This document shows positions 7,624 to 16,132 of a stretch of DNA of 64,000 nt, one piece after another. A program made the position numbers and the translations under genes. Origin of the DNA: Labilibaculum sp. DW002 (GTDB lineage: Bacteria; Bacteroidota; Bacteroidia; Bacteroidales; Marinifilaceae); the NCBI RefSeq assembly GCF_029029525.1, contig NZ_JAKJSC010000001.1, positions 186,001 through 250,000 of the forward strand. The letters run 5' to 3'. The first letter of the stretch is position 1. Every line of letters begins with the position of its first letter. Below the pieces are notes generated by a model that saw nothing but the letters and a program-made list of their open reading frames with translations, was not told the DNA's origin and searched no databases.

Positions 7624-9717
7624 TTGGATATCAACATTGTTACAGAACACTCTCTTTGGTGGGTGTTACCATTTATACTCGTTTCCTTTTTACTTGTGTT
7701 TTGGTTGTACTTTTATAAAAAACCATATCATAAGGACATATCCTTACCTAAAATTATCCTTTTGTCAATTCTAAAAGGGACTTATTTTTTCTGCTTGTTA
7801 TTTTTGTTGTTAGGACCTAAATTGAAATATTCATCTAAGAGAATTGAAAAACCTATTTTGGTTTTTGCTCAAGATAATTCGCAGTCTATAAGCGTAGGTA
7901 AAGATTCCCTTAAATATCTTAATGAATATCCAAGTGTAGTTGAAAATTTTATTAAATCGGTAAGTTCAGAATTTACGATTCATCAATTAAGCTTTGGAAA
8001 TAGAGTAGAAGAGTTGACAAGTTTTACTTTTTTAGATACCAATACTGATTTCTCTCAGTTAATTGAATATTTGAAGTCAACTTATGGGTACTCTTCAAAT
8101 TTTCAGGTTCTTGTAGCAAGTGATGGAATTTATAATAAAGGAAGTAATCCTAATTATTTGTTGGATGATGTAAATTTCCCGATTCATACTTTGCAATTAG
8201 GAGATACAGCAAGGATAGAGGACTTGGCAATTTATTCCATTAGATCAAATAAATTGGGTTTTGTCAAAAGTAAACTACCCGTAAGAATTGAAATAAAGGC
8301 TCAGAATTTTAAAAATGAATTGGTAAAGCTTAGAATCTCTAATGGTTCTAAAACATTGGTGACAGATCAATTTAAAATTAGTTCGAATTCGTTTTTTGTC
8401 GAAAAAGATTATTTTGTTAGTCCAGATAAATCAGGATTACAGAGGTTTAAGGTTGATCTTGTTCTGAACAAAAATGAGCAAGTAAAAGAAAATAACCATC
8501 ACGAATTTGTTGTTGATGTCTTAGATAATAAGCAGAACATTGCTGTTTGTTTTGATCAATATCATCCTGATGTCGCTGCACTAAAATCAGCTATTGATGA
8601 CAACTTAAATTATACTAGCGAGACTATTAATTTATCGAAGAAGAAATTAGATCTTGAAAAATACAACCTTATTATTCTTTATCAAATTCCTTCGAAGCTT
8701 AACGCTTATGCTAGTTTGATTGAAAAAATGAAGAAAAAAGAGATTCCACTTTTAATGGTATTAGGTGGTACTTCTAATTTGAATGCAATAAATTCGAATG
8801 AGCTAGGTGTAAAGATTAGCAATGTTGAAGATTTATTTTCCGAGTCAAGTTTTAAAATGGCTGAGAATTTTAACTTATTTACTTTTAAAGATGAAGAGCA
8901 AAATATTCTTGAAGATTTACCTCCATTATTATCTCCAATTGTGAACTATGATTTTAATTCTGAATATCAGGTTTTCGGAGAGCAAGTTATTAAAACAATA
9001 GAGACGAAAATTCCACAAATTGCTTTTTCAAATATAGGAAACCAAAAAATTGGTTGGGTTTTTGGGGAAGGTTTATGGCGGTGGAAATTGTATTCTTATC
9101 GAATGAATAATTCGAGTGAATCTTTTTCTTCGCTTATCAATCGGATGATTCAATATTTGGCGTTGAAGGTAAAAAGAAGTCAATTGCGCTTAAGTTATCC
9201 AAGAAATATTGGAGAGGGAGAGGAAGTCGTAATCGATGCAGAATATTACAATAAAAGTTATCAATTGGTAAATGATGCGAATTTGGAATTTTTATTAAAA
9301 GATTCGCAGGGAAAAACCTTTAATTATCAATTTGAACAAAATTTGGATCGATATAACTTGCGGCTTAATTCATTGGCCAAAGGAAATTATTCATTTGTAA
9401 TAAATTCTAATGATTTGGTTCCTGAGTTAAAACAAGAGGGGAATTTTATTGTAAGTTCAAATAATAATGAAGCGAGGAATCTGCAAGCGCAAAAAGAAAC
9501 ATTAGCTCAGATCTCAAAAATTACAAGTGGTAAATATTTTAATCAGGATGAAATACCTCAAATTGCAAATCACCTTTTAAAAAGTGAATATTCAAAATCG
9601 ACCATTTCTGAGGAGACAAAGTATTCAAATTTGGTTGAAATGTTATATTTATTGATTATTATTATCATATTAATAATACTGGAATGGTTTTTGAGGAAAT
9701 ACTGGTTAGGAAATTGA
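7624..9717 (+). CDS. Large membrane-anchored VWA-like protein
   Basis: A 697-residue protein. Two spans at the N-terminus (about residues 12-30 and 42-62) are followed by a long extracytoplasmic region and one C-terminal span (about 670-690) ending in RKYW. After the second span comes PILVFAQDNSQSI (about 79-91), which resembles a von Willebrand A start (D-x-S-x-S) of the BatA/BatB-like proteins common in Bacteroidota. The metal site looks incomplete. Translation most likely begins at the TTG (7624-7626): the frame has a stop at 7585-7587 and no ATG between. Role unknown; possibly a cell-envelope scaffold. Confidence 0.65.
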   Translation: MDINIVTEHSLWWVLPFILVSFLLVFWLYFYKKPYHKDISLPKIILLSILKGTYFFCLLFLLLGPKLKYSSKRIEKPILVFAQDNSQSISVGKDSLKYLNEYPSVVENFIKSVSSEFTIHQLSFGNRVEELTSFTFLDTNTDFSQLIEYLKSTYGYSSNFQVLVASDGIYNKGSNPNYLLDDVNFPIHTLQLGDTARIEDLAIYSIRSNKLGFVKSKLPVRIEIKAQNFKNELVKLRISNGSKTLVTDQFKISSNSFFVEKDYFVSPDKSGLQRFKVDLVLNKNEQVKENNHHEFVVDVLDNKQNIAVCFDQYHPDVAALKSAIDDNLNYTSETINLSKKKLDLEKYNLIILYQIPSKLNAYASLIEKMKKKEIPLLMVLGGTSNLNAINSNELGVKISNVEDLFSESSFKMAENFNLFTFKDEEQNILEDLPPLLSPIVNYDFNSEYQVFGEQVIKTIETKIPQIAFSNIGNQKIGWVFGEGLWRWKLYSYRMNNSSESFSSLINRMIQYLALKVKRSQLRLSYPRNIGEGEEVVIDAEYYNKSYQLVNDANLEFLLKDSQGKTFNYQFEQNLDRYNLRLNSLAKGNYSFVINSNDLVPELKQEGNFIVSSNNNEARNLQAQKETLAQISKITSGKYFNQDEIPQIANHLLKSEYSKSTISEETKYSNLVEMLYLLIIIIILIILEWFLRKYWLGN

Positions 9718-9773
9718 ATATGATTAAAAAAACATGAATGATGAATAAATCCTTTTCGACAATGCTCTTTAAT

Positions 9774-10802
9774 ATGAAAAGAGCAGTTTTATATCTTTTG
9801 CCATTGTTAATCTTAACATCTTGTCAAAGTTATTCTTTATACCAGTTTCAAGGCTTAGAGGCTCCTTCTATTGTAATCCCTTCCGATGTTAAAACAATTG
9901 GTTTTGTTGATCGAAATACAAGTTTCCCTATTGATTCCTTGAATAAGATCTATATGCTCGATGAAAATGTTTTGCGAGATACTACAGATTATAATGAAAT
10001 ATGTGCTGCTAATTGTTATTATGGCTTTGCTGAAAATTTCTCTGGTGAACTTGGTATCGATTCTATTCAATTTATTTCTTTGAAGCAGAAGGAAATTATG
10101 GGTGATCGAGATTATTCACCATTAAAATGGAGTGTTGTAGACAGTATCTGTTCAGCAACTACATCAGATATATTAGTTTGTTTAGAAGATTTACAAGTTT
10201 TTGTTAAATATTCGACTTTTAATAATGAGGGATATTATGGAATAACGGATATCAATCATTTTTCAGTTTGGAGAGTATATGATCCTTTAAATCAAATGAT
10301 ATATGATGAGCGCATTGTTGTGGATAGTTTATTTACAGAGGTGTATGCGAATTCATATTCAAAATTAATAGAAGATAAAATTCCAATTCGATCGGAAATA
10401 ATTCCTGATGTATCTTATGAAATTGGACGTTCTTATGTTGATTTACTTTCACCCAAATGGAATAATTATACCAGAAAGTATTTTATATCTGGAGACAATC
10501 GTTTTTCTGTTGCAAAATATTATTTAGCTCAAGAAAATTGGGATGCAATGATAATTCTTTGGGAAGAAATAGCAAAAGAGGAAGATGATAAGTTAGCAGG
10601 AAGAGCATGTTACAATTTGGCTCTTGCTTATGAAGTTAAAGAAGATTTTATGGCTGCAAATCAATGGATTAGGAGGTCTATTTTTCATTATAAGAAAATG
10701 AAATCAAAATCTGTCGAATTTGAAATGGTCAAAGAATATACCATGGAGCTTATTAAGAGAACAAAAAATAAAAAGAAATTAGATTTGTTTTTTAAAGAGT
10801 AA
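9774..10802 (+). CDS. Lipoprotein, DUF6340-like, with TPR end
   Basis: I chose the ATG at 9774, which gives a clean lipoprotein signal (MKRAVLYLLPLLILTSC, lipobox L-T-S-C); an in-frame ATG at 9738 would add 12 residues before it. The mature part begins with an IVIPSDVKTIGFVDRN segment typical of Bacteroidota DUF6340-type lipoproteins. It ends with helical TPR-like repeats around residues 240-320 (ENWDAMIILWEEIA, AGRACYNLALAYEV). It should sit on a membrane facing the periplasm. It lies 56 bases after the VWA-like gene and is followed by a terminator. Function unknown. Confidence 0.7.
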   Translation: MKRAVLYLLPLLILTSCQSYSLYQFQGLEAPSIVIPSDVKTIGFVDRNTSFPIDSLNKIYMLDENVLRDTTDYNEICAANCYYGFAENFSGELGIDSIQFISLKQKEIMGDRDYSPLKWSVVDSICSATTSDILVCLEDLQVFVKYSTFNNEGYYGITDINHFSVWRVYDPLNQMIYDERIVVDSLFTEVYANSYSKLIEDKIPIRSEIIPDVSYEIGRSYVDLLSPKWNNYTRKYFISGDNRFSVAKYYLAQENWDAMIILWEEIAKEEDDKLAGRACYNLALAYEVKEDFMAANQWIRRSIFHYKKMKSKSVEFEMVKEYTMELIKRTKNKKKLDLFFKE

Positions 10803-10825
10803 ACTCATTTTGAAATGAAATATAT

Positions 10826-10855
10826 AACCCTGAAGGACAATATTCCTTCAGGGTT
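10826..10855 (+). terminator. Intrinsic terminator
   Basis: Perfect 12-bp stem (10826-10837 with 10844-10855) with a 6-base loop and a short T-run. It lies 24 bases after the lipoprotein stop. Confidence 0.8.
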
Positions 10856-10858
10856 TTC

Positions 10859-10866
10859 TAATTTTG
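10859..10866 (+). promoter_or_regulatory. Possible -7 element of the M48 protease gene
   Basis: TAATTTTG fits TAnnTTTG, 28 bases before the ATG at 10894 and just after the terminator of the preceding gene. No clear -33 element is visible. Confidence 0.35.
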
Positions 10867-10893
10867 CAATACAATAATAAATTGATTTAAAAG

Positions 10894-12132
10894 ATGACAT
10901 CAACAACAGTACTTTATATTATTCTCGGAATTCTAATTGCCGATTTTATTTTAGAACGTTTTCTAGAGTTTTTAAATCAAAAAAAGTGGTCGCCAAATTT
11001 GCCAAAGGCACTAGAAGGAATTTACGATCAAGAAAAATATGAGCAATCGCAAAATTATCAAAAGGATAAGCTTTTACCTTCTTTAATCTCTTCAGCCCTA
11101 GGTTTTATAGGAACAGTCTTAATGATTGTGTTAAGTGGATTTGCATGGGTAGATGAATTGGTTCGAGTTTACTTTGAACATCCAATTGCAATTGCCTTAT
11201 CGTTTTTTGGAGTGATCATGTTACTTTCAAGTTTGTTAGGCTTGCCATTTTCTTATTATTCAACATTTATTATTGAGGAAAAATATGGTTTTAACAGGAC
11301 AAGTTTAAAAACTTTTATTCTTGATAAAATAAAAGGAGGTATTTTAAGTATTGTGATTGGAGGAGGGTTATTAGCTCTTTTGATATGGATCTATTTGCAA
11401 ACTACAAATAACTTTTGGTGGATGGCATGGGCTGTAATCGCAGCTTTTATGATTTTCATGACGATGTTTTACTCCTCCGTTTTGGTACCTCTTTTTAACA
11501 AGCAAACACCATTGGAAGAGGGTGATTTAAAGAATGCGATTAGTCAATTTGCAAGTAAAGTAAATTTTAAGTTGGACAATGTCTATGTAATGGATGGATC
11601 GAAGAGATCATCTAAAGGAAATGCCTATTTCAGTGGCTTAGGTGCCAAAAAGAGAATTGTATTGTTTGATACTTTAATAAATGATTTGAGTAAAGAAGAA
11701 ATTGTAGCTGTTTTAGCTCATGAAATAGGTCATTACAAGAAGAAGCATACGCTTAGTGGAATCATATTGTCATTATTACAAACTGGTTTGATGTTTTATA
11801 TTTTTTCTTTGATTATTGCAAATCCATTGCTTTCAGAAGCATTTGGAGCCACACAACATGGTTTTCACTTAGGCTTAATTGCTTTTGGAATTCTTTATTC
11901 GCCGATATCCACTTTTTTAGGTCTGGGAATGAATGTTTTGTCTCGTAAAAATGAATATGAGGCAGATGATTACGCTTTGAAAAATTACGATGCAAAAGCT
12001 TTAGGAAATGCTTTAAAAAAGCTGTCTGTGAGTTCCCTTAGCAACTTAACACCACATCCGCTTTATGTGTTCTTTTACTATTCGCATCCAAGTTTATTGC
12101 AAAGATTAAAGGCGTTACAATTACTAAAATAA
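10894..12132 (+). CDS. M48 family metallopeptidase (Ste24/CAAX protease-like)
   Basis: A 412-residue membrane zinc protease. The zinc motif H-E-I-G-H starts at residue 276, followed by the third-ligand motif E-Y-E-A-D (E354, D358). The N-terminal half holds about four to five spans and the conserved EEKYGFNRTS segment (about 130-139) of the Ste24 branch. Bacterial homologues cleave membrane or misfolded proteins; prenyl processing is not expected here. cinA begins 5 bases after its stop, so the two are probably co-transcribed. Confidence 0.9.
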   Translation: MTSTTVLYIILGILIADFILERFLEFLNQKKWSPNLPKALEGIYDQEKYEQSQNYQKDKLLPSLISSALGFIGTVLMIVLSGFAWVDELVRVYFEHPIAIALSFFGVIMLLSSLLGLPFSYYSTFIIEEKYGFNRTSLKTFILDKIKGGILSIVIGGGLLALLIWIYLQTTNNFWWMAWAVIAAFMIFMTMFYSSVLVPLFNKQTPLEEGDLKNAISQFASKVNFKLDNVYVMDGSKRSSKGNAYFSGLGAKKRIVLFDTLINDLSKEEIVAVLAHEIGHYKKKHTLSGIILSLLQTGLMFYIFSLIIANPLLSEAFGATQHGFHLGLIAFGILYSPISTFLGLGMNVLSRKNEYEADDYALKNYDAKALGNALKKLSVSSLSNLTPHPLYVFFYYSHPSLLQRLKALQLLK

Positions 12133-12137
12133 GCAAA

Positions 12138-13376
12138 ATGCAAGCAGAAATAATTACCATCGGAGATGAAATATTAATTGGTCAAATTGTTGATACAAAT
12201 TCTGCATGGATGGCCAAGGAGTTAAATGCCATTGGGATTAATGTAAGTAAGATTACAAGTATCTCTGATCAAAAAGAAGATATTGTTTCCTCGATGGAAC
12301 AGGCAATGGAAAGAGTTTCTTTGGTATTAATTACTGGGGGCTTGGGACCAACCAACGATGATATTACCAAGAAAACATTAAGTGATTTTTTTGAGATGGC
12401 TTTAGTTCAAGATGATTTATTATACGAGAGAATAAAGGAAAGACTAGCTGCAAGAGGGATTCCAATGAATCGTTTTAATGAAGAACAAGCATTGGTCCCA
12501 GATCGAGCCAGAATCATTACCAATAATTATGGTACGGCGCCATGCATGTGGTTCGAAAAAGAGGGTAAAGTGATAATTTCAATGCCAGGTGTTCCTTTTG
12601 AGATGAAAGGCATCATGAGAAATGGCTTATTAGGAAATTTGACAACGCACTTTTCAACGTCAGAAATTCTTCATAAAACCGTAATGGTTCAAGGTATAGG
12701 TGAATCGGTTTTAGCCGAAATGCTTGAGGAATGGGAAGCAAATTTACCAACTTGTGTTAAGTTGGCTTACTTGCCTTCTCCAGGAGTACTTCGTTTGCGA
12801 TTGAGTTTGATAGGGGAAGATCGAAAAGAATTGGAGAGAATTGTAGAAGAGCAAACAGCTAAATTGATTGAAATTATACCTGAAAATATATTCGGTTTTG
12901 ATGATCAGCCAATGGAGTTAGCTGTTGCTAAGCTTTTATCTGATAAAGGAAAAACGGTAGGAACAGCAGAAAGTTGTACCGGTGGAAATATTGCACACTT
13001 ATTTACTTCGCATGCGGGAAGTTCCATTTATTTTAAAGGTGCTGTGGTTGCTTATTCAAATGAAATAAAGGAAAGTGTTTTAAAGGTTAATGCTGATGTT
13101 TTGTTAAAATTTGGTGCAGTTAGTCAACAAGTAGTAGAACAAATGGCTATGGGTGTTCGAGATTTATTAAATGTCGATTATGCAATTGCTACTTCTGGTA
13201 TTGCTGGACCTGATGGTGGAACGGATGAAAAACCAGTTGGAACCGTTTGGGTTGCCATTGCTGGACCGGACCATTTAAGCTCAACGAAGCTTGATTTATA
13301 CAAAAACAGGGAACGGAACATAAAAGTTGCTTCCTTAAATGCATTGAATATGTTACGCAAATTATTAGAAAAATAA
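12138..13376 (+). CDS. CinA-like protein (MoCF domain plus NMN deamidase domain)
   Basis: A 412-residue two-domain protein. The N-terminal MoCF-biosynthesis-like domain shows GDEILIGQIVDTNS (residues 8-21) and TGGLGPTNDD. The C-terminal CinA domain shows AESCTGG (about residue 277) and SGIAGPDGGT with KPVGTVW, the active-site region of nicotinamide-nucleotide amidohydrolases. In well-studied homologues this domain converts NMN to nicotinic acid mononucleotide in pyridine nucleotide salvage. The older label of competence/damage-inducible protein is not a function. It lies 5 bases after the protease gene and is followed by a terminator. Confidence 0.92.
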   Translation: MQAEIITIGDEILIGQIVDTNSAWMAKELNAIGINVSKITSISDQKEDIVSSMEQAMERVSLVLITGGLGPTNDDITKKTLSDFFEMALVQDDLLYERIKERLAARGIPMNRFNEEQALVPDRARIITNNYGTAPCMWFEKEGKVIISMPGVPFEMKGIMRNGLLGNLTTHFSTSEILHKTVMVQGIGESVLAEMLEEWEANLPTCVKLAYLPSPGVLRLRLSLIGEDRKELERIVEEQTAKLIEIIPENIFGFDDQPMELAVAKLLSDKGKTVGTAESCTGGNIAHLFTSHAGSSIYFKGAVVAYSNEIKESVLKVNADVLLKFGAVSQQVVEQMAMGVRDLLNVDYAIATSGIAGPDGGTDEKPVGTVWVAIAGPDHLSSTKLDLYKNRERNIKVASLNALNMLRKLLEK

Positions 13377-13400
13377 AAGACTCATACGTCTTTATATGCA

Positions 13401-13432
13401 AAGGCTTTCCTCAAATAGGAAGGTCTTTTTTT
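13401..13432 (+). terminator. cinA terminator
   Basis: An 11-bp stem (13401-13411 with 13417-13427, including G-T pairs), a five-base loop and a run of seven T's. Confidence 0.75.
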
Positions 13433-13558
13433 ATGTCGTGATTATTTTCACATTATTTAAAATAATAATTGTTTTTTAGTCCGTAATCTGTTAAATTTCA
13501 ATGTATATAAAGAAAATCAAATAGTATATAGAAAAATAAATAAAACCACACACATGTA

Positions 13559-13566
13559 TATATTTG
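13559..13566 (+). promoter_or_regulatory. Possible -7 element of the first RND operon
   Basis: TATATTTG matches the Bacteroidota -7 consensus 54 bases before the TolC start at 13620. A -33 element is not clear. Confidence 0.35.
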
Positions 13567-13619
13567 GATGTTTGGATATTCTTGATTAGATTTGAACCGA
13601 AATTAAAGAACATATAAAA

Positions 13620-14954
13620 ATGCGAAACCTCACTATTTATTTCACTTGGCTACTATTATTGTTTTTCCCTTTAGCAGGAAAAGCTCAAGAGTCAGTATTG
13701 AAGTTAAGTTTGAAAAATGCTATTGAAAAGGCTTCCGAAAACAATTGGGAAATCAATAAAGCAAAAGAAAAAGGGCGAGCTGCTAAAGCAGATTACCGTC
13801 AAACGAATTCTGTTTTTTTACCTATTGTAAACCTTTCTCATACAGGTGTTATAACAAATGATCCTTTAGCAAGTTTTGGGTTTAAACTCAAACAAAAAAC
13901 TACAACTCAAGCAGATTTTAATCCAATATTTCTTAATGATCCAGGAAGGAGTGAAAATTTCAATACTAAAATTGAAGTTCAGCAACCTCTAATTAATATC
14001 GATGGAATATATGGCAGAAGAGCGGCAAATGCTAAGATGCAAGCCATAGATTTTCAAACAGAACGAACAATAAAGTTTACCAAGTTTGAAGTTAAAAAGG
14101 CTTATTACCAACTGGAATTAGCACAAGAGGCTGTAATTGTATTGAATGCATCAAAAAAAATGGCCAATTCGGCTTTACAGGTAACCAAGAATAATTTAGA
14201 TCAAGGATATGTACAAGAAGCAGATTTATTATCTGCTAAGGTGCGGGTATTAGAAATAGACAATCAACTTTCTGATGCCAAAAACAATAAAAGAAGAGCA
14301 GGAGAATATTTAGCTTATTTGTTAGGCCTAGATATAAATGTAATTATTGAAACTACAGATTCATTAAATAAGAAACCAAGTTTATTAAGTGGTTTAAATG
14401 AATCATTCCAGGTTGAAAATCGATCAGATATTAATGCTTATCGAAAAGGTGTTGAAGCTCGCGAAAGCATTTTGAAATCGCAGAAAATGCAATTCTTACC
14501 ACGTTTAAATGCTTTTGGAGCCTATGAATGGAATGATGATCAACTATTGGGTAGCTCTGCTAATAATTACATGATTGGAGCAAGTCTATCGTGGAATTTA
14601 TTTAATGGTTATAAGAATATTGCAAAAGTACAGAAGGCAAAGGCTGAATTGAAAATTTCAGAATTGGATTTTGCAGATTACTTGTCTAGAAATAGCATGG
14701 AGGTAAAATCAGCAAAAAGAGATTTGCAAGTTGCATACGATAAAATAGAGTTGAGTCGATTGGCTAAAGAGCAGGCAGAAGAAGCACTACGAATTAGAAC
14801 CAATAGATATAAACAAGGTCTTGAAAAAACAACGGATATACTCTATTCAGAAACCATTTCTATGGCGAGAAACCTGGACTATATCAATAGCTTGTACAAT
14901 TATCATGTAGCTGTTTTTCAATTGGAATTACTGCTAGAGAAAGAATTACAATAA
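13620..14954 (+). CDS. TolC family outer membrane channel (RND operon 1)
   Basis: A 444-residue outer membrane efflux protein with a Sec signal peptide ending about residue 22 (LFFPLAGKAQ). It has two repeats of long coiled helices, and the C-terminal repeat carries the typical SWNLFNGYKNIAKVQKAK strand-helix junction (about residues 322-339). It would form the trimeric exit duct for the adaptor and permease encoded next (26-base gap, then a 66-base gap). It is not lipidated, unlike the TolC of the second operon. No substrate can be assigned. Confidence 0.9.
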   Translation: MRNLTIYFTWLLLLFFPLAGKAQESVLKLSLKNAIEKASENNWEINKAKEKGRAAKADYRQTNSVFLPIVNLSHTGVITNDPLASFGFKLKQKTTTQADFNPIFLNDPGRSENFNTKIEVQQPLINIDGIYGRRAANAKMQAIDFQTERTIKFTKFEVKKAYYQLELAQEAVIVLNASKKMANSALQVTKNNLDQGYVQEADLLSAKVRVLEIDNQLSDAKNNKRRAGEYLAYLLGLDINVIIETTDSLNKKPSLLSGLNESFQVENRSDINAYRKGVEARESILKSQKMQFLPRLNAFGAYEWNDDQLLGSSANNYMIGASLSWNLFNGYKNIAKVQKAKAELKISELDFADYLSRNSMEVKSAKRDLQVAYDKIELSRLAKEQAEEALRIRTNRYKQGLEKTTDILYSETISMARNLDYINSLYNYHVAVFQLELLLEKELQ

Positions 14955-14980
14955 ACAATCTTACTAAAGAATTAACCGAT

Positions 14981-16066
14981 ATGAATTCAAAGAATCTTTT
15001 AATTATAGGACTTATAACTCTAGGAGGATTGACCTTACAATCTTGTGGAGAGAAAACGACCGCAAAGGAAACTGCAAAAGCAGATCTTATTGTATCCGTA
15101 AAGACTATAAAAATGGAAAACCAACCGGAATTGATGAGCTTTTCGGGTAAAATAGAGGCAGAAACACATTCGAATTTAAGTACTCGAATCATGGGTCAAA
15201 TTGCAAAGTATAATGTAGAAACAGGACAAAAGGTTTCTAAAGGACAAGTTTTAGTTCAAATTCATGCTAAAGATATTGAAGCTAAAAAAGCACAAGTAAA
15301 AGCAAATAAATTGGCAGCAAATGCAGCTTATGAAAATGCTAAGAAGGACTTTGATCGATTCACTGTGTTGTTTGAGCAGAAAAGTGCTTCTCAAAAAGAG
15401 ATGGATGATATCACAACGCAGTACAATATGACAAAGGCCAATTTAGAAGCTGCCAATGAAATGGGCGTAGAGGTTGAAGAAATGTTGCGATACACAAGTA
15501 TAAAAGCTCCTTATAATGGTGTGGTTACACGTAAATATATGAATGAGGGAGATTTGGCTTCTCCAGGAATGCCATTGGTTGCCATTGAGAAACAAAATCA
15601 GTTTAAAGTAATGGCTAGAATTCCCGAAACTGAAATTTCAAAAATTAAAAAGAAGGATCCTGTTCTTGTAAAAGTAAGTGCTTTGGGTGATGTGCAAATT
15701 AGTGGTGTTGTTGCAGAGGTAAATCCATCGTCACAATACACCGGAAATCAATTCGAAGCTAAAATTGTTTTACAACCGACTAAGGAACAAATAGCAAAAT
15801 TGTACTCGGGCATGTATGCCAATGTAATGATTGAAAAAGGGGGTATGCCTTCAATTGTGATTCCAAAAAGTGTGCTGGTTCATAAAGGACAGTTGACTGG
15901 TGTTTATACCCTCAGTCAAAGTGGGACAGCGATGCTTCGTTGGATTAGAACTGGAAAATCTTCCGGAGAGAATATTGAAGTTCTTTCAGGCTTGAGTGCA
16001 GGAGAGAAGTATATTTTGTCTTATAAAGGTAAAATATGGGATGGTGCCAAAGTAGAAGTTCAATAA
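14981..16066 (+). CDS. RND efflux periplasmic adaptor, lipoprotein (RND operon 1)
   Basis: A 361-residue HlyD/AcrA-type membrane fusion protein. A lipobox (L-Q-S-C, Cys22) predicts a lipid anchor. The biotinyl-lipoyl half-motif GQKVSKGQVLVQI (about residues 81-93), an alpha-hairpin from about 95 to 155, the second lipoyl half SIKAPYNGVVTRKYMNEGDL and the beta-barrel/membrane-proximal domains follow in the normal order. It links permease and TolC in the periplasm. Second gene of the operon. Confidence 0.92.
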   Translation: MNSKNLLIIGLITLGGLTLQSCGEKTTAKETAKADLIVSVKTIKMENQPELMSFSGKIEAETHSNLSTRIMGQIAKYNVETGQKVSKGQVLVQIHAKDIEAKKAQVKANKLAANAAYENAKKDFDRFTVLFEQKSASQKEMDDITTQYNMTKANLEAANEMGVEVEEMLRYTSIKAPYNGVVTRKYMNEGDLASPGMPLVAIEKQNQFKVMARIPETEISKIKKKDPVLVKVSALGDVQISGVVAEVNPSSQYTGNQFEAKIVLQPTKEQIAKLYSGMYANVMIEKGGMPSIVIPKSVLVHKGQLTGVYTLSQSGTAMLRWIRTGKSSGENIEVLSGLSAGEKYILSYKGKIWDGAKVEVQ

Positions 16067-16132
16067 AGAGGTTTATCAAGTTGATTTCCTTCTTACAGAT
16101 AAAAGAAGGTTAAATTCTAAATCAGAAAAAAC